Below, in pieces: positions 44,955-53,556 of a stretch of DNA of 64,000 nt (the first letter of the stretch is position 1; each line of letters starts with the position of its first letter). Source of the stretch: Neobacillus piezotolerans (GTDB lineage Bacteria; Bacillota; Bacilli; Bacillales; Cytobacillaceae); assembly GCF_003362805.1 (NCBI RefSeq), contig NZ_QNQT01000012.1, positions 18,325-82,324 of the forward strand. Direction: 5' to 3'. A program made the translations under genes and the position numbers. The notes beneath the pieces are model-generated. The model was not told the origin of the DNA. It saw only the letters and a list, made by a program, of their open reading frames with translations, and did not search any database.

Positions 44955-45254
44955 TTAATGATGGTGGTGTCCGCCTTTGGTTGGGTTTGTAATTAAAAAT
45001 TCCTCACGCGGGACGTAGAAATACTGAATCCAGACCCCGTCCAAATATTCCTCCCTCGAATCGAGGATAATGTCGATATCCTTGTCGGTTTTTACAACCT
45101 CATCATGTTCCTTCGGAGTATCGAGCACCAGGTCATAGTGGGCATGGTCTCCATGCATATGTGTAATGATCACTCGGAACAGTTGGCCATCCCCGGCAGT
45201 TTTAAGCATTTCCTTCATGACTTTCGCGGCATTGCGGTTAATCTTCACTTTCAT
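44955..45254 (-). CDS. HesB/IscA-like protein with a natural C-terminal His run
   Basis: A 99-residue protein with the HesB-like fold pattern (MKVKINRNAAKVMKEMLK; DIDIILDSREEYLDGVWIQYF). The conserved cluster-binding cysteines of IscA are absent, and the chain ends GGHHHH. A second His group (THMHGDHAHY) lies at about 32-39. It may bind a metal through His rather than an Fe-S cluster through Cys. AAAAGGAGCTGCTGGAC precedes the ATG. Confidence 0.8.
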   Translation of the reverse strand: MKVKINRNAAKVMKEMLKTAGDGQLFRVIITHMHGDHAHYDLVLDTPKEHDEVVKTDKDIDIILDSREEYLDGVWIQYFYVPREEFLITNPTKGGHHHH

Positions 45255-45285
45255 GTCCAGCAGCTCCTTTTATGCGGAATTTTAA

Positions 45286-46017
45286 TTATGATAGCTCTTC
45301 AGTTTCAAACAATGTTGGATTCCAACCTGTATTCAACGATTGCTTTGACGCCCATAGATTGCCAAGCAGCCTCGGGACCATTTGGTTTGACGGCAGCTGA
45401 TTGTGCTCCTCAAAATATACGTAATAGAGCAGGTAGAGGAACGCATTCGTTTTAAGATGGATATCGTTAAAATATGGTCCATTCTCGGTTACCGTCGCGA
45501 ATGATCTCGTTTCAGTCCCGGCAATATACCGTGTTTCTTTCCCTTCGAATGTATTCCTCAAAAAATGGATGTTTCCAATTACCGTTGGATCGTCCTCGCC
45601 GTCCGTATTCGCAAGCCTTGCCTGCAGTTCCGGAGGATACTCATTTAGACTTCTCACCCTTACACTCGTATGGGCGTACGCCTTGTCAAATCCTTCATTC
45701 TTTGGAATGAGCCCTTCCTCTTCAAGCAGGCTTACAAGCGGAAGGGTTGTCCCCTCCTCGACATAGGCGGGCCTTGCTGATTGCCTGGCCCATTTCAAAC
45801 CCGATAAACGTTTCGATGTAAAAAAGGTCATAAAGTACCAATTCCCGAAATCATCTTCAGCTAGCCGTATGACGGGTTTCCCGGGGTGCCTGAAAATGCG
45901 GAACTTGTCCGCCTTATCAAACATGAATGGATCAGGACGCGATTTTTCCCAGCTAGCCAGGTATGTACTCAAGGGTTTCCCGACTGGAACAGCTATATGA
46001 ATATAGTAGACAAACAT
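45286..46017 (-). CDS. Hypothetical protein, 243 aa
   Basis: A soluble protein starting MFVYYIHIAVPVGKPLSTYL. The middle contains EDDFGNWYFMTFF and many aromatic residues; the C-terminal part is YFNDIHLKTNAFLYLLYYVYF. ATG 46017 is supported by GGGAGTGTGTACG; the longer frame to 46056 has no site. I recognise no domain. It lies between a HesB-like gene and a methyltransferase gene on the same strand, but gaps of about 31 and 65 bases leave operon membership unclear. Confidence 0.7.
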   Translation of the reverse strand: MFVYYIHIAVPVGKPLSTYLASWEKSRPDPFMFDKADKFRIFRHPGKPVIRLAEDDFGNWYFMTFFTSKRLSGLKWARQSARPAYVEEGTTLPLVSLLEEEGLIPKNEGFDKAYAHTSVRVRSLNEYPPELQARLANTDGEDDPTVIGNIHFLRNTFEGKETRYIAGTETRSFATVTENGPYFNDIHLKTNAFLYLLYYVYFEEHNQLPSNQMVPRLLGNLWASKQSLNTGWNPTLFETEELS

Positions 46018-46082
46018 CGTACACACTCCCGGGTAAAAGCAGTCTCCTCCTACCATTCCCGGATGCCGGCCTTTTTACACCT

Positions 46083-46676
46083 TTACTTTATGTTCCTGCC
46101 CTTAATCGTTACAAAAAGGCCTTTATAATACGTTTCCGTTTTTTCAATCCGGATGCCGGCCCTTTCTATTTTGGAAACAGTGTTCCTGTTCAGGTTGCAG
46201 CCCCCGCATACCTTCCGCCACGCTGGATTAAGGAGTTCCTGCATTTTCGCAAGGGCAGGCTGCGGCATTTTCACATGCTCGAAAAACAATAGCGGCGCGC
46301 CCGGTTTTGATACCCTAAGGATTTCCTTCAACGCCTGTTCCGGGTCCGGGATTGTACAGAACACAAGCGTGGCAACTGCCGCATCAAAGGTATTGTCAGC
46401 AAATTCAAGCCGTTCGGCAAATTGCCGGTGGACATGGATGGGCACTTCCGCCTGGCTAATCCTGCGGGCGGCCCTATCAATCATGTAGGTGTCCGGCTCG
46501 ATGGCGTCAATCCTTTCTGCTTGTGAGTAAAGCGGAAAGTTGATGCCCGAGCCGGAGCCAATTTCCAGCACTCTTCCTGTTGCTCTATCAAGCAAGCTTT
46601 TCCTTATTCCTTTAAACGTTCCATTCTCTAAACCTTTCATTCCCCCATCGTACAGGGCCGCGAACCATTTTCCCAT
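46083..46676 (-). CDS. Class I SAM-dependent methyltransferase
   Basis: A 197-residue methyltransferase with motif I RVLEIGSGSGINFPLYSQ, the acidic motif II IDAIEPDTYMIDRA, and motif IV/V DNTFDAAVATLVFCTIPDPEQAL (Methyltransf_11 pattern). The substrate is not evident; relatives act on lipids or small molecules. Its ATG overlaps the stop of the upstream small gene by one base (TAATG), with AAGGGG as ribosome site, so translation is coupled. Confidence 0.88.
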   Translation of the reverse strand: MGKWFAALYDGGMKGLENGTFKGIRKSLLDRATGRVLEIGSGSGINFPLYSQAERIDAIEPDTYMIDRAARRISQAEVPIHVHRQFAERLEFADNTFDAAVATLVFCTIPDPEQALKEILRVSKPGAPLLFFEHVKMPQPALAKMQELLNPAWRKVCGGCNLNRNTVSKIERAGIRIEKTETYYKGLFVTIKGRNIK

Positions 46677-46882
46677 TATCCATTCCCCTTGCCGTCCCCC
46701 GAGCGTTCATCCAAAACGATTTCCACACTGTTTTCCGGAAAAGCGGTCGGCGATTGCCCGGTAATTTCATCAAATGGCGTATAAGCCGGCGTGCTGACTT
46801 TCTTTCTGAAAAAAGCCTTATAGAACGAAATCGCAACAATCACAACGATCCCAATTGAAAAAACAACCGGCAAAAAAGCCAT
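46676..46882 (-). CDS. Small membrane protein, DUF3951-like
   Basis: A 68-residue protein: one N-terminal helix (VVFSIGIVVIVAISFY), a basic stretch (KAFFRKK) and a cytosolic tail with AYTPFDEITGQSPTAFPE. The YTPFD-ITGQ motif recalls the DUF3951 family of short Bacillus proteins. Function unknown. GAGGGGGATGGAAG precedes the ATG. It is translationally coupled to the methyltransferase gene. Confidence 0.7.
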   Translation of the reverse strand: MAFLPVVFSIGIVVIVAISFYKAFFRKKVSTPAYTPFDEITGQSPTAFPENSVEIVLDERSGDGKGNG

Positions 46883-46897
46883 CTTCCATCCCCCTCA

Positions 46898-47275
46898 CTA
46901 TTTTAAAACATACGCAGCGAGCACGCTCTGAAGCTCATAAATGTTCAGGCTTTTGTTGAACTGCTTCTGAATGGGCTCAGTGCTGCCGGAAATCCAGATT
47001 TTCAGCTCGGCGTCAAGGTCAAAGCTGCCCGCGGTCTCAATGCTGAAATGCGTAATGCTCCGGTAGGGGATGGAGTGGTACTCCGTCTTTTTCCCTGTAA
47101 TCCCCTGCTTGTCGACAAGGATCAGCCGCCTGTTGGTGAAAATGAACATATCCCGTACAAGCCGGTATGCCTTTTCAATCGCCTCACCCGGCGCCAGTAC
47201 TTTCGCGTACTCTTTTTGAACCTCGGCAAGGCTCACTTCCGAGGCATTTCCCATTAATCCATCCAAAAATCCCAT
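46898..47275 (-). CDS. Bacterial PH-domain protein (YvbH-like)
   Basis: A 125-residue protein that is essentially one bacterial pleckstrin-homology domain (RDMFIFTNRRLILVDKQGITGKK, then HSIPYRSITHFSIET, then ELKIWISGS). These form ring-shaped oligomers; the function is unknown. CAAGGAGGGAATAACG precedes the ATG. It lies 15 bases upstream of the DUF3951-like gene, probably in the same transcript. Confidence 0.88.
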   Translation of the reverse strand: MGFLDGLMGNASEVSLAEVQKEYAKVLAPGEAIEKAYRLVRDMFIFTNRRLILVDKQGITGKKTEYHSIPYRSITHFSIETAGSFDLDAELKIWISGSTEPIQKQFNKSLNIYELQSVLAAYVLK

Positions 47276-47295
47276 CGTTATTCCCTCCTTGTGAA

Positions 47296-48054
47296 TTAAA
47301 AAGGTAGTCTAAATCTATTTTCAGTAAATCCTTCCCCGCCATATACCCTCTCGGTGTAAATTAATTCTCCATCTCCCATTAGGAGGACGGTCGAGCACCT
47401 CGTCCCATACCCCTCGCTCCTGATAAAGAGTGGTGAAAGGACCTTTTCCCATTCAAGCCCGATTCCTGTATCCGGAAGATCCGCGTCAGGGGCGGGTTCC
47501 GCATCCCGCAGGAGGGTGAACAATTCCTCCTCCAACTCTTCAGAATCCCGCTTAAGGAGCTCATCAAGGGCGCTTTTGCCGCGAACAACCTTTGGCCAAG
47601 GCGTGTTGAGAAGATGGTTGCTTACCCCATGGATCCCTGGCTCCACTTCCCGGGCCACCCCCTCCATATTTGAGAAGTAATAAAGGCTTTTCCCATCGTC
47701 CGCAAGCAAATTATAGCCAGGGTACAATCCACCCTTTGCATCCAGGCCAGCCATATATTCTCCTGAACGCATCCCACTTTTTAAAAAGCTAGCCACAAGC
47801 TCGCCTCGGGACAGCTTTCCGGCGGCATTCATTTGTTTTGGGTCCCGGTAATTCGTCAACGCCGCAAACCGGCCGTCCGTGCTAACCCCCATCCATGTCC
47901 CCATCTTTTCAAGATCACGTCCGGCAAGGATATTCGGCTCATCCTCCCAAAAATGGGCGGCTGCCGTAGGCCGTGCATAGCTCTCATCCCGATTGGCCGC
48001 CACAATCAGCCTGTAGCGCGGATGGGCTTTATACGCGAATACTATGAGGCACAC
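47296..48054 (-). CDS. NRDE-family protein (TANGO2-like)
   Basis: A 252-residue protein opening (GTG)-Cys-Leu-Ile-Val-Phe-Ala, followed by the name-giving ANRDES motif and GTWMGVSTDGRFAALTNYRDP. Cys2 would become N-terminal after Met removal, as in Ntn hydrolases. The role is unclear in bacteria; in eukaryotes TANGO2 is linked to lipid or heme handling. The GTG start follows GGGGAGGCGGAAT. Confidence 0.88.
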   Translation of the reverse strand: MCLIVFAYKAHPRYRLIVAANRDESYARPTAAAHFWEDEPNILAGRDLEKMGTWMGVSTDGRFAALTNYRDPKQMNAAGKLSRGELVASFLKSGMRSGEYMAGLDAKGGLYPGYNLLADDGKSLYYFSNMEGVAREVEPGIHGVSNHLLNTPWPKVVRGKSALDELLKRDSEELEEELFTLLRDAEPAPDADLPDTGIGLEWEKVLSPLFIRSEGYGTRCSTVLLMGDGELIYTERVYGGEGFTENRFRLPF

Positions 48055-48175
48055 ACATTCCGCCTCCCCTCAAATTCCTTACCCCAATAGTATCCCATTT
48101 TGGTAAGGAATGTATCATGTTTTTACTCGAGCCCGGCAATACTAAAGGATATTGACCTGTATGAGGTGAAAACGG

Positions 48176-48742
48176 ATGAAACGAAAATGGATTATCGGGC
48201 TAAGCACTCTTTTTGTCATCTTCATGGCTATCCTGTTTCTTTATTATTTTAAAAAAGGGGACAACTCCAGATGGCAAGTCGCCTTAGGAGGGATAGGCGT
48301 AAGCGCATTGCCGCTGCTCCTCCTTTTCGCCAAAAGGAATCCATTCAATCTTCCGCTTATATTCGGCTATTATGTCGCCATTCTCTGCACAATCTATCTT
48401 GGTTCGATTGCGTCCTTCTACTTAAAGCATAAATGGTGGGATTCAACCATTCATTTCTATAAAGGAATCCTTGTCGGTTTAATTGGTATTGCCCTTTATA
48501 AGCTTTGGATCCCCGGCAGTGCCAGGAAAGCCGTATCACGGCCAATCCTCTTCTTATTTATCTTTTCGCTCGCGGTTTCGTCGAGTGTACTTTGGGAAAT
48601 ATATGAATTTACAGGGGACCAGATTTTCACCCATACAATGCAGCGCGGCGGCAACAAGGACACGATGTTCGACCTGCTCGCCGGGACGGGCGGCGGCCTT
48701 CTTGCCGGGATTTATGCCGCCGCTAGAAAGGCACAATTGTAG
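48176..48742 (+). CDS. Membrane protein, DUF2238/YjdF-like, copy 1
   Basis: A 188-residue protein with about six helices. The conserved C-terminal half reads KWWDSTIHFYKGILVG, SSVLWEIYEFTGDQIF and GGNKDTMFDLLAGTGGGLLAG, shared with the following gene and with YjdF-type proteins. The acidic and His residues inside helices (WDSTIH, WEIYEF, DTMFDL) suggest a metal- or proton-linked function, but none is known. AGGTGAAAACGG precedes the ATG. It is 13 bases upstream of its paralogue. Confidence 0.72.
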   Translation: MKRKWIIGLSTLFVIFMAILFLYYFKKGDNSRWQVALGGIGVSALPLLLLFAKRNPFNLPLIFGYYVAILCTIYLGSIASFYLKHKWWDSTIHFYKGILVGLIGIALYKLWIPGSARKAVSRPILFLFIFSLAVSSSVLWEIYEFTGDQIFTHTMQRGGNKDTMFDLLAGTGGGLLAGIYAAARKAQL

Positions 48743-48755
48743 AGGAGGCGGTTAA

Positions 48756-49325
48756 ATGGGCCGCAAGCTTGTTATTATTTTTAGTTTGATTTATGTGGTG
48801 TTCATGGCCTGGCTCGCTTTCCGTTTCCATGCCGAAAACGATTCATTCCGGTTTTCCGTGGCCGCAGCCGGAATTGGCTGCGGAGCGGTTCCGCTTATCC
48901 TTGGCTTTTTTTTCAAATGGAAATTCAATCTCCCTCTTGTCCTATCCTATCTTATTTTCCTTTTTGGTTCGCAATACCTAGGATCCATAAGGGGATGGTA
49001 TGGCCTTGGCTGGTGGGATACTTTCCTACACGCGATAAGCGGAGCGATTCTCGCGTTTGCCGGGGTCGCATTGTATGAAAGGATGATTCACAGGGACGCG
49101 GGAAGCCTGATTTCACCTTGGTTCGTCTTCCTGTTCGTCTTCACCTTTGCCGTATTTGGAGGCGTCGTGTGGGAAATCTATGAATTCAGCTCAGACCAGT
49201 TTTTTGGAATGGACCTGCAAGGAGGCGGCAACAAGGATACGATGACAGACTTGATCGCCGATACCCTTGGCGGCCTCGCTGTCGGCATATGGTCCGGAAT
49301 CAGGACCAAAATCAGGAAAAGCTAA
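48756..49325 (+). CDS. Membrane protein, DUF2238/YjdF-like, copy 2
   Basis: A 189-residue paralogue of the preceding protein with the same block order (GWWDTFLHAISGAILAF; GGVVWEIYEFSSDQFFG; GGNKDTMTDLIADTLGGLA). This copy is closer to the family pattern. GAGGAGGCGGTTAA precedes the ATG. The pair form one operon ending at a terminator and may make a heteromer. Confidence 0.75.
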   Translation: MGRKLVIIFSLIYVVFMAWLAFRFHAENDSFRFSVAAAGIGCGAVPLILGFFFKWKFNLPLVLSYLIFLFGSQYLGSIRGWYGLGWWDTFLHAISGAILAFAGVALYERMIHRDAGSLISPWFVFLFVFTFAVFGGVVWEIYEFSSDQFFGMDLQGGGNKDTMTDLIADTLGGLAVGIWSGIRTKIRKS

Positions 49326-49345
49326 TGCCGTATGATAGAATTGAA

Positions 49346-49369
49346 AAAGCCAGCGTTTGCTGGCTTTTG
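49346..49369 (+). terminator. Terminator of the DUF2238-like pair
   Basis: Nine-bp stem AAAGCCAGC/GCTGGCTTT with a 4-base loop and T-rich tail. Confidence 0.85.
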
Positions 49370-49390
49370 AAAGTATATGAATGTATAAAA

Positions 49391-49428
49391 TGTTTCTAGC
49401 TACAGCGCTAAACGGACGCTTCCGCTTT
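49391..49428 (-). repeat. Short, internally deleted copy of the 23.7-kb repeat
   Basis: On the minus strand AAAGCGGAAGCGTCCGTTTA then GCGCTGTAGCTAGAAACA. The first 24 bases match the left end of the repeat at 23738; the rest matches its right end (GGAGCTAGACAAA). The middle 115 or so bases are missing. It lies just past the yhbH stop. Confidence 0.65.
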
Positions 49429-49434
49429 TTTTAA

Positions 49435-50604
49435 TCACGCGTATTTCTTTCCTTCCTCATTGGAGAAGAAGCTTCTCATCGCGTTAAAGACATCCGATTT
49501 TTGTTTAAGGATATAATGCCTGAACTTCTCATTTTTAATATTTTTGTAGGCGGTCATTAATGTGGAATGACGGTTATACTGATTGACCTCGCCATAGCCG
49601 AACATATTCGAAACCTTCATCAATTCTTCGACAAGCTTGACACATCTGGCATTGTCGGATGTCAGGTTATCCCCATCCGAGAAATGGAATGGATAGATGT
49701 TGAACTTTACAGGGTCATATTTATTCTGGATCAGTTCAAGCGCCTTCCGGTAGGCGGAAGAGCAGATTGTCCCTCCGCTTTCACCTTTTGAAAAGAAATC
49801 TTCCTCTGTTACAACCTTTGCCTCTGTATGATGGGCAATGAATTCAATTTCGACCGTTTCGTATTTGGTCCTTAGGAAACGGGTCATCCAGAAAAAGAAG
49901 CTCCTCGCCATATACTTTTCCCACAGGCCCATCGAGCCGCTCGTATCCATCATCGCAAGGACAACGGCTTTGGAATCCGGTTTGATGATTTCATTCCAAG
50001 TCTTGAATTTCAGGTCTTCATTGTAAATTGGATGGAACGCCGGCTTGCCATGCATCGCATTTCGCTTGAATGCAGACATCATTGTCCTTTTTTTATCGAT
50101 ATTCCCCATCAAGCCTGTTTTTCTAATATCATTGAACTCAATATGTTCAACAACATGCTCTTCCTGCTCCTTCCTTTTCAGGTTCGGCAGTTCAAGCTGC
50201 TTGAACAGGGCTTCCTCGAGCTCCATCATCGACACTTCCGCCTCAAAATAGTCTTCACCCGCCTGGTCGCCTGCACCTTGGCCTTTTCCGGGCCCTTTCT
50301 TGTCGCCCGAACTGTCACGGGCAACGACATCGCCTACCTTGGACTTGCCATTTCCCTGGCCGACATGCTTGTTTTTATCATAGTTATAACGAATTTTGTA
50401 TTCATCTAATGAACGAATTGGTATTTTAACAACATCGCGGCCATTTGACATAATAATACTTTCCTCGGTAATCAAGTCTGGAAGATTGTTGCGGATCGCC
50501 TCCTGGACTTTTTCCTGATGCCGTTGCTGGTCATCTTGGCCTTTTCGGTGGAGGGACCAATCTTCCTTTGAGATCACAAAATGGTGATTGTTCTCATCGA
50601 TCAT
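49435..50604 (-). CDS. yhbH: Sporulation protein YhbH (YeaH family)
   Basis: A 389-residue protein of the DUF444 family. N-terminal part [20 protein letters not shown]; a charged Gly/Lys linker near 95-125; and a C-terminal VWA-like domain ([20 protein letters not shown] with the MIDAS DTSGS motif). In B. subtilis yhbH affects sporulation. PrkA, YhbH/YeaH and SpoVR/YcgB form a conserved functional set. AAGGGAGGGGTTTGGA precedes the ATG. It lies downstream of prkA on the same strand. Confidence 0.94.
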   Translation of the reverse strand: MIDENNHHFVISKEDWSLHRKGQDDQQRHQEKVQEAIRNNLPDLITEESIIMSNGRDVVKIPIRSLDEYKIRYNYDKNKHVGQGNGKSKVGDVVARDSSGDKKGPGKGQGAGDQAGEDYFEAEVSMMELEEALFKQLELPNLKRKEQEEHVVEHIEFNDIRKTGLMGNIDKKRTMMSAFKRNAMHGKPAFHPIYNEDLKFKTWNEIIKPDSKAVVLAMMDTSGSMGLWEKYMARSFFFWMTRFLRTKYETVEIEFIAHHTEAKVVTEEDFFSKGESGGTICSSAYRKALELIQNKYDPVKFNIYPFHFSDGDNLTSDNARCVKLVEELMKVSNMFGYGEVNQYNRHSTLMTAYKNIKNEKFRHYILKQKSDVFNAMRSFFSNEEGKKYA

Positions 50605-51017
50605 TCCAAACCCCTCCCTTATTCAATTTCTTGCGTAACCCTTGGCCTTTCGTCTTTGGCTCCATAACACTTCAGTTATATTGATTACTCTATCCTATGC
50701 CATACCTGTGGATAATTTACAAATTATTTCGAAAATTGTCCCCGGAAGATTTTAGGGAAAAGGATTGACAGTTTGGTTAGAATCCTTTTTTTAGCATGGA
50801 GGTCTATTATCCTTGATTGTTGATTTCCACTCCGGGGACATGCTTTCCGCGGGGCGGACCGTGGAGCCTCCTCGGCGTCCTAGACGCCTGTGGGGTCTCC
50901 ACGTGCCGCTGCATCCCGCCGGAGTCAGTCCCCTCCGTTTCAATCAACTTCGTTAAAAATCAACACTCACCTTTAACTGAGCCTTTAGCTAAAGAAAAAT
51001 AAAAATCCTCCGCCATT
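50605..51017. other. Gene-free stretch between yhbH and the 65-aa gene
   Basis: These 413 bases hold the yhbH promoter region (not resolved) and the large palindromic repeat at 50813-50947. No coding sequence with a ribosome site is visible; a 61-codon plus-strand frame lies within the repeat. Confidence 0.65.
50813..50947. repeat. Palindromic intergenic repeat of Bacillaceae type
   Basis: A 135-bp GC-rich imperfect palindrome bounded by TTGATTG and CAATCAA, with CACTCCGG/CCGGAGT and GGAGCCTCCTCGGCGTCC/GACGCC...GGGTCTCC arms inside. It matches my memory of a very common dispersed Bacillus repeat (CTTTCCGCGGGGCG and GCCTCCTCGGCG cores). Confidence 0.8.
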
Positions 51018-51028
51018 TTAGCGGAGGA
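51001..51028 (-). terminator. Terminator at the end of the 65-aa gene
   Basis: TCCTCCGC/GCGGAGGA stem overlapping the stop codon, T-run on the minus strand. Confidence 0.82.
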
Positions 51029-51215
51029 AGTCATCCTTTTTTTCATGCTGAATTGGATCCGGCTTTTTCCCGTACTCTTCTTTCAGTTCCTTACCAGTCC
51101 TACGGTTCTCCATTTGTTTGCCAAGATTTTTTATATCGTCCATATCGGGCGCCATTGACCCATTTTCCGGCTGATAGTCTTTATCCAGCCCCACGTTTTT
51201 TTCCTTTTTATCCAT
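51018..51215 (-). CDS. Small hydrophilic hypothetical protein, 65 aa
   Basis: A highly charged protein (MDKKEKNVGLDKDYQPENG; GKQMENRRTGKELKEEYGKK; HEKKDDFLR) with almost no hydrophobic residues, so probably disordered. ATG 51215 has AGAGGTGAAACCG upstream; a frame up to 51257 has no site. It lies between prkA and yhbH with a terminator on each side and is therefore a separate transcript. It may be sporulation-related, but only location suggests that. Confidence 0.65.
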   Translation of the reverse strand: MDKKEKNVGLDKDYQPENGSMAPDMDDIKNLGKQMENRRTGKELKEEYGKKPDPIQHEKKDDFLR

Positions 51216-51264
51216 CGGTTTCACCTCTACCGTCCTTTTTCCCCGAAATGATTTCATATAAACT

Positions 51265-51291
51265 AAGAGCCGGAAAAAGTATCCGGCTCTT
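51265..51291 (-). terminator. Terminator of prkA
   Basis: Ten-bp stem AAGAGCCGGA/TCCGGCTCTT, 14 bases past the prkA stop. Confidence 0.85.
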
Positions 51292-51304
51292 TCATATAGA
51301 GAAT

Positions 51305-53200
51305 TTAACGGTTCAAGAGGCTTCCGACATATCTGAGCAATTCGTTCGCTGAGGTGGAATTGTAGCCGTGCTCATCAATGAGGCGGGCCACAACATCGTT
51401 GATTTTCTTCAACTGCTGCTCATCCGGCGTCTTGGAGGAGGTGGTGATTTTAACGACATCTTTCAAATCGGCAAACAGCTTTTTCTGGATGGCTTCCCGA
51501 AGGCGATCGTGCGAATTGTAATCAAACCGTTTCCCTTTCCTTGCATATGCCGAAATTCGGATCAAGACTTCTTCGCGGAACGCCTTTTTAGCATTTTCCG
51601 AAATGCCGATCTGTTCTTCTATCGACCTCATCAGCTTTTCATCAGGCGATATTTCTTCGCCTGTCAGCGGATCGCGGAGCTTCGCCTTATTGCAGTATGC
51701 CTCGACATTATCAAGGTAATTGTCCATCAGTGTTTTTGCCGACTCTTCATACGAATAAACGAACGCTTTCTGGACTTCCTTTTTCGCGATCGTGTCATAC
51801 TCTTTCCGGGCAAGTGAAATGTAATTCATATACTTTTCACGGAGTTCGGCCGTAATCGATGGGTGCTGATCCAATCCATCCTTCAAGGAACGGAGCACAT
51901 CGAGCGCGTTGATCGACGCCACTTCTTTGCGGATAATTGTCGACGAGATGCGGTTAATGACATAGCGCGGATCGATACCGCTCATCCCTTCATCCTGGTA
52001 TTCCTTTTTCAGTTCATCGACATCCGCCTTGTTGTAGCCTTCAACGTTTTCCCCGTCATATAGCCTCATTTTTTTCACCAGGTCAATATCACCCTTTTTC
52101 GGTTCCTTAAGCCTGGTAAGGATCGTGAACATCGCGGCTACCTTCAATGTGTGCGGCGCGATATGCACATCGGCGACATCGCTTTCCCTGATCATTTTTT
52201 CATAAATGCGCTCTTCCTGGGAAACTTTAAGGTTATAAGGAATCGGCATGACAATAATCCTTGAATGGAGCGCCTCATTTTTCTTATTTGAAATGAACGA
52301 ACGGTATTCTGTTTCATTAGTGTGCGCGACAATCAGTTCATCCGCGCTGATCAGCGCGAACCTTCCCGCCTTGAAATTCCCTTCCTGTGTCAATGACAGC
52401 AGATGCCAGAGGAACTTTTCATCGCATTTCAGCATTTCCTGGAACTCCATCATTCCCCGGTTCGCCTTGTTCAGTTCGCCGTCGAACCGGTAGGCGCGCG
52501 GGTCGGATTCCGAGCCATATTCGGCGATTGTCGAGAAATCGATGCTGCCGGTCAAATCGGCAATATCCTGCGACTTCGGATCGGAAGGGCTGAATGTCCC
52601 AATCCCGATCCTCCTGTCCTCCGAAAAGAAAATCCGCTCTACTTGGACGTCCTCAATCCTGCCTCCATATTCCTGTTCAAGCCGCATCATGTTAAGCGGG
52701 GATAGATTCCCTTCAATCCGGATTCCATATTCCTCATAAAAATCCTTCCGCAAATAATGCGGGATGAGATGAAGCGGGTCCTCGTGCATCGGGCAGCCCT
52801 TTATCGCGAAAACGGCGCCATGGTCAGTGTGGGAATAGGCTTCCAGCCCCCTCTTCAACATTGTAACAAGCGTCGATTTTCCGCCGCTTACCGGACCCAT
52901 CAACAACAAAATCCGTTTGCGGACATCGAGCCGTTTTGCGGCGGGGTGGAAGTATTCCTCTACCAGCCTCTCAAGTGCCTCTTCAAGGCCAAAAAGCTGC
53001 TGATTGAAAAATTCATATGTCTTTTTGCCTTTTTCCTTCGCAATCCCGGCATCTTTGATCATATTATAAACCCGGGAATGGGCGGATTGGGCAACCCATG
53101 GCTTTTCTTTTAAAAGCTGCAAATACTCGCCAAAGGTGCCTTCCCAGCGCAGTTTTTCTTCCTCTTCTCTGTACATCTCGATTTTCCTTAAAATATCCAT
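51305..53200 (-). CDS. prkA: PrkA AAA+/serine protein kinase
   Basis: A 631-residue protein with an N-terminal PrkA AAA domain (Walker A GPVSGGKSTLVTMLKRGLE near residue 105) and a C-terminal kinase-like domain. It is a conserved sporulation and stress protein; B. subtilis PrkA has been described both as a kinase and as an AAA+ protease regulator. GGAGGACATTATTAT precedes the ATG. It has its own terminator; yhbH follows after the 65-aa gene. Confidence 0.96.
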   Translation of the reverse strand: MDILRKIEMYREEEEKLRWEGTFGEYLQLLKEKPWVAQSAHSRVYNMIKDAGIAKEKGKKTYEFFNQQLFGLEEALERLVEEYFHPAAKRLDVRKRILLLMGPVSGGKSTLVTMLKRGLEAYSHTDHGAVFAIKGCPMHEDPLHLIPHYLRKDFYEEYGIRIEGNLSPLNMMRLEQEYGGRIEDVQVERIFFSEDRRIGIGTFSPSDPKSQDIADLTGSIDFSTIAEYGSESDPRAYRFDGELNKANRGMMEFQEMLKCDEKFLWHLLSLTQEGNFKAGRFALISADELIVAHTNETEYRSFISNKKNEALHSRIIVMPIPYNLKVSQEERIYEKMIRESDVADVHIAPHTLKVAAMFTILTRLKEPKKGDIDLVKKMRLYDGENVEGYNKADVDELKKEYQDEGMSGIDPRYVINRISSTIIRKEVASINALDVLRSLKDGLDQHPSITAELREKYMNYISLARKEYDTIAKKEVQKAFVYSYEESAKTLMDNYLDNVEAYCNKAKLRDPLTGEEISPDEKLMRSIEEQIGISENAKKAFREEVLIRISAYARKGKRFDYNSHDRLREAIQKKLFADLKDVVKITTSSKTPDEQQLKKINDVVARLIDEHGYNSTSANELLRYVGSLLNR

Positions 53201-53417
53201 ATAATAATGTCCTCCCCTGGTCGCTAAAAATCAGAGACGATTACTATACTCTATGCGGGCATCGATTTGAACATGCAAAAGGGCGTGGAGGAAAAATCTG
53301 GCCGGTTTCTGCGAGAAAAAATCTGGTATATTCATTTTCAGAACGGTTCAGTTAGGCTATAATGGATTTGTATGTCAAATTGATTCGATTTTCCAGGACA
53401 AAGGGGGCTTACATAAC

Positions 53418-53513
53418 ATGCGTCTGCTATTAATATTGGGTGTCACCGCTGCATTCCTCGCAGCCATCTTCACGTCCGGATACAATGATAAGCCGGGTTC
53501 GAACAGCAAATAA
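53418..53513 (+). CDS. Tiny secreted or membrane peptide, 31 aa
   Basis: Reads MRLLLILGVTAAFLAAIF followed by TSGYNDKPGSNSK and stop. GGGGGCTTACATAAC gives a ribosome site, and a strong terminator follows 12 bases after the stop, both supporting a real gene. One hydrophobic helix then a polar tail: either an anchored peptide or a secreted one. No family recognised. Confidence 0.6.
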   Translation: MRLLLILGVTAAFLAAIFTSGYNDKPGSNSK

Positions 53514-53524
53514 AAGGGAAACAA

Positions 53525-53553
53525 AAAGCTGCCTTCACACCGGCAGCTTTTTT
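53525..53553. terminator. Convergent terminator between the 31-aa gene and nfsA
   Basis: AAGCTGCC/GGCAGCTT stem with T-runs on both strands. Confidence 0.88.
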
Positions 53554-53556
53554 ACG

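Noticed and set aside
50817..51002. A 61-codon plus-strand frame over the palindromic repeat
   Set aside because: It lies inside a dispersed non-coding repeat and has no ribosome site.
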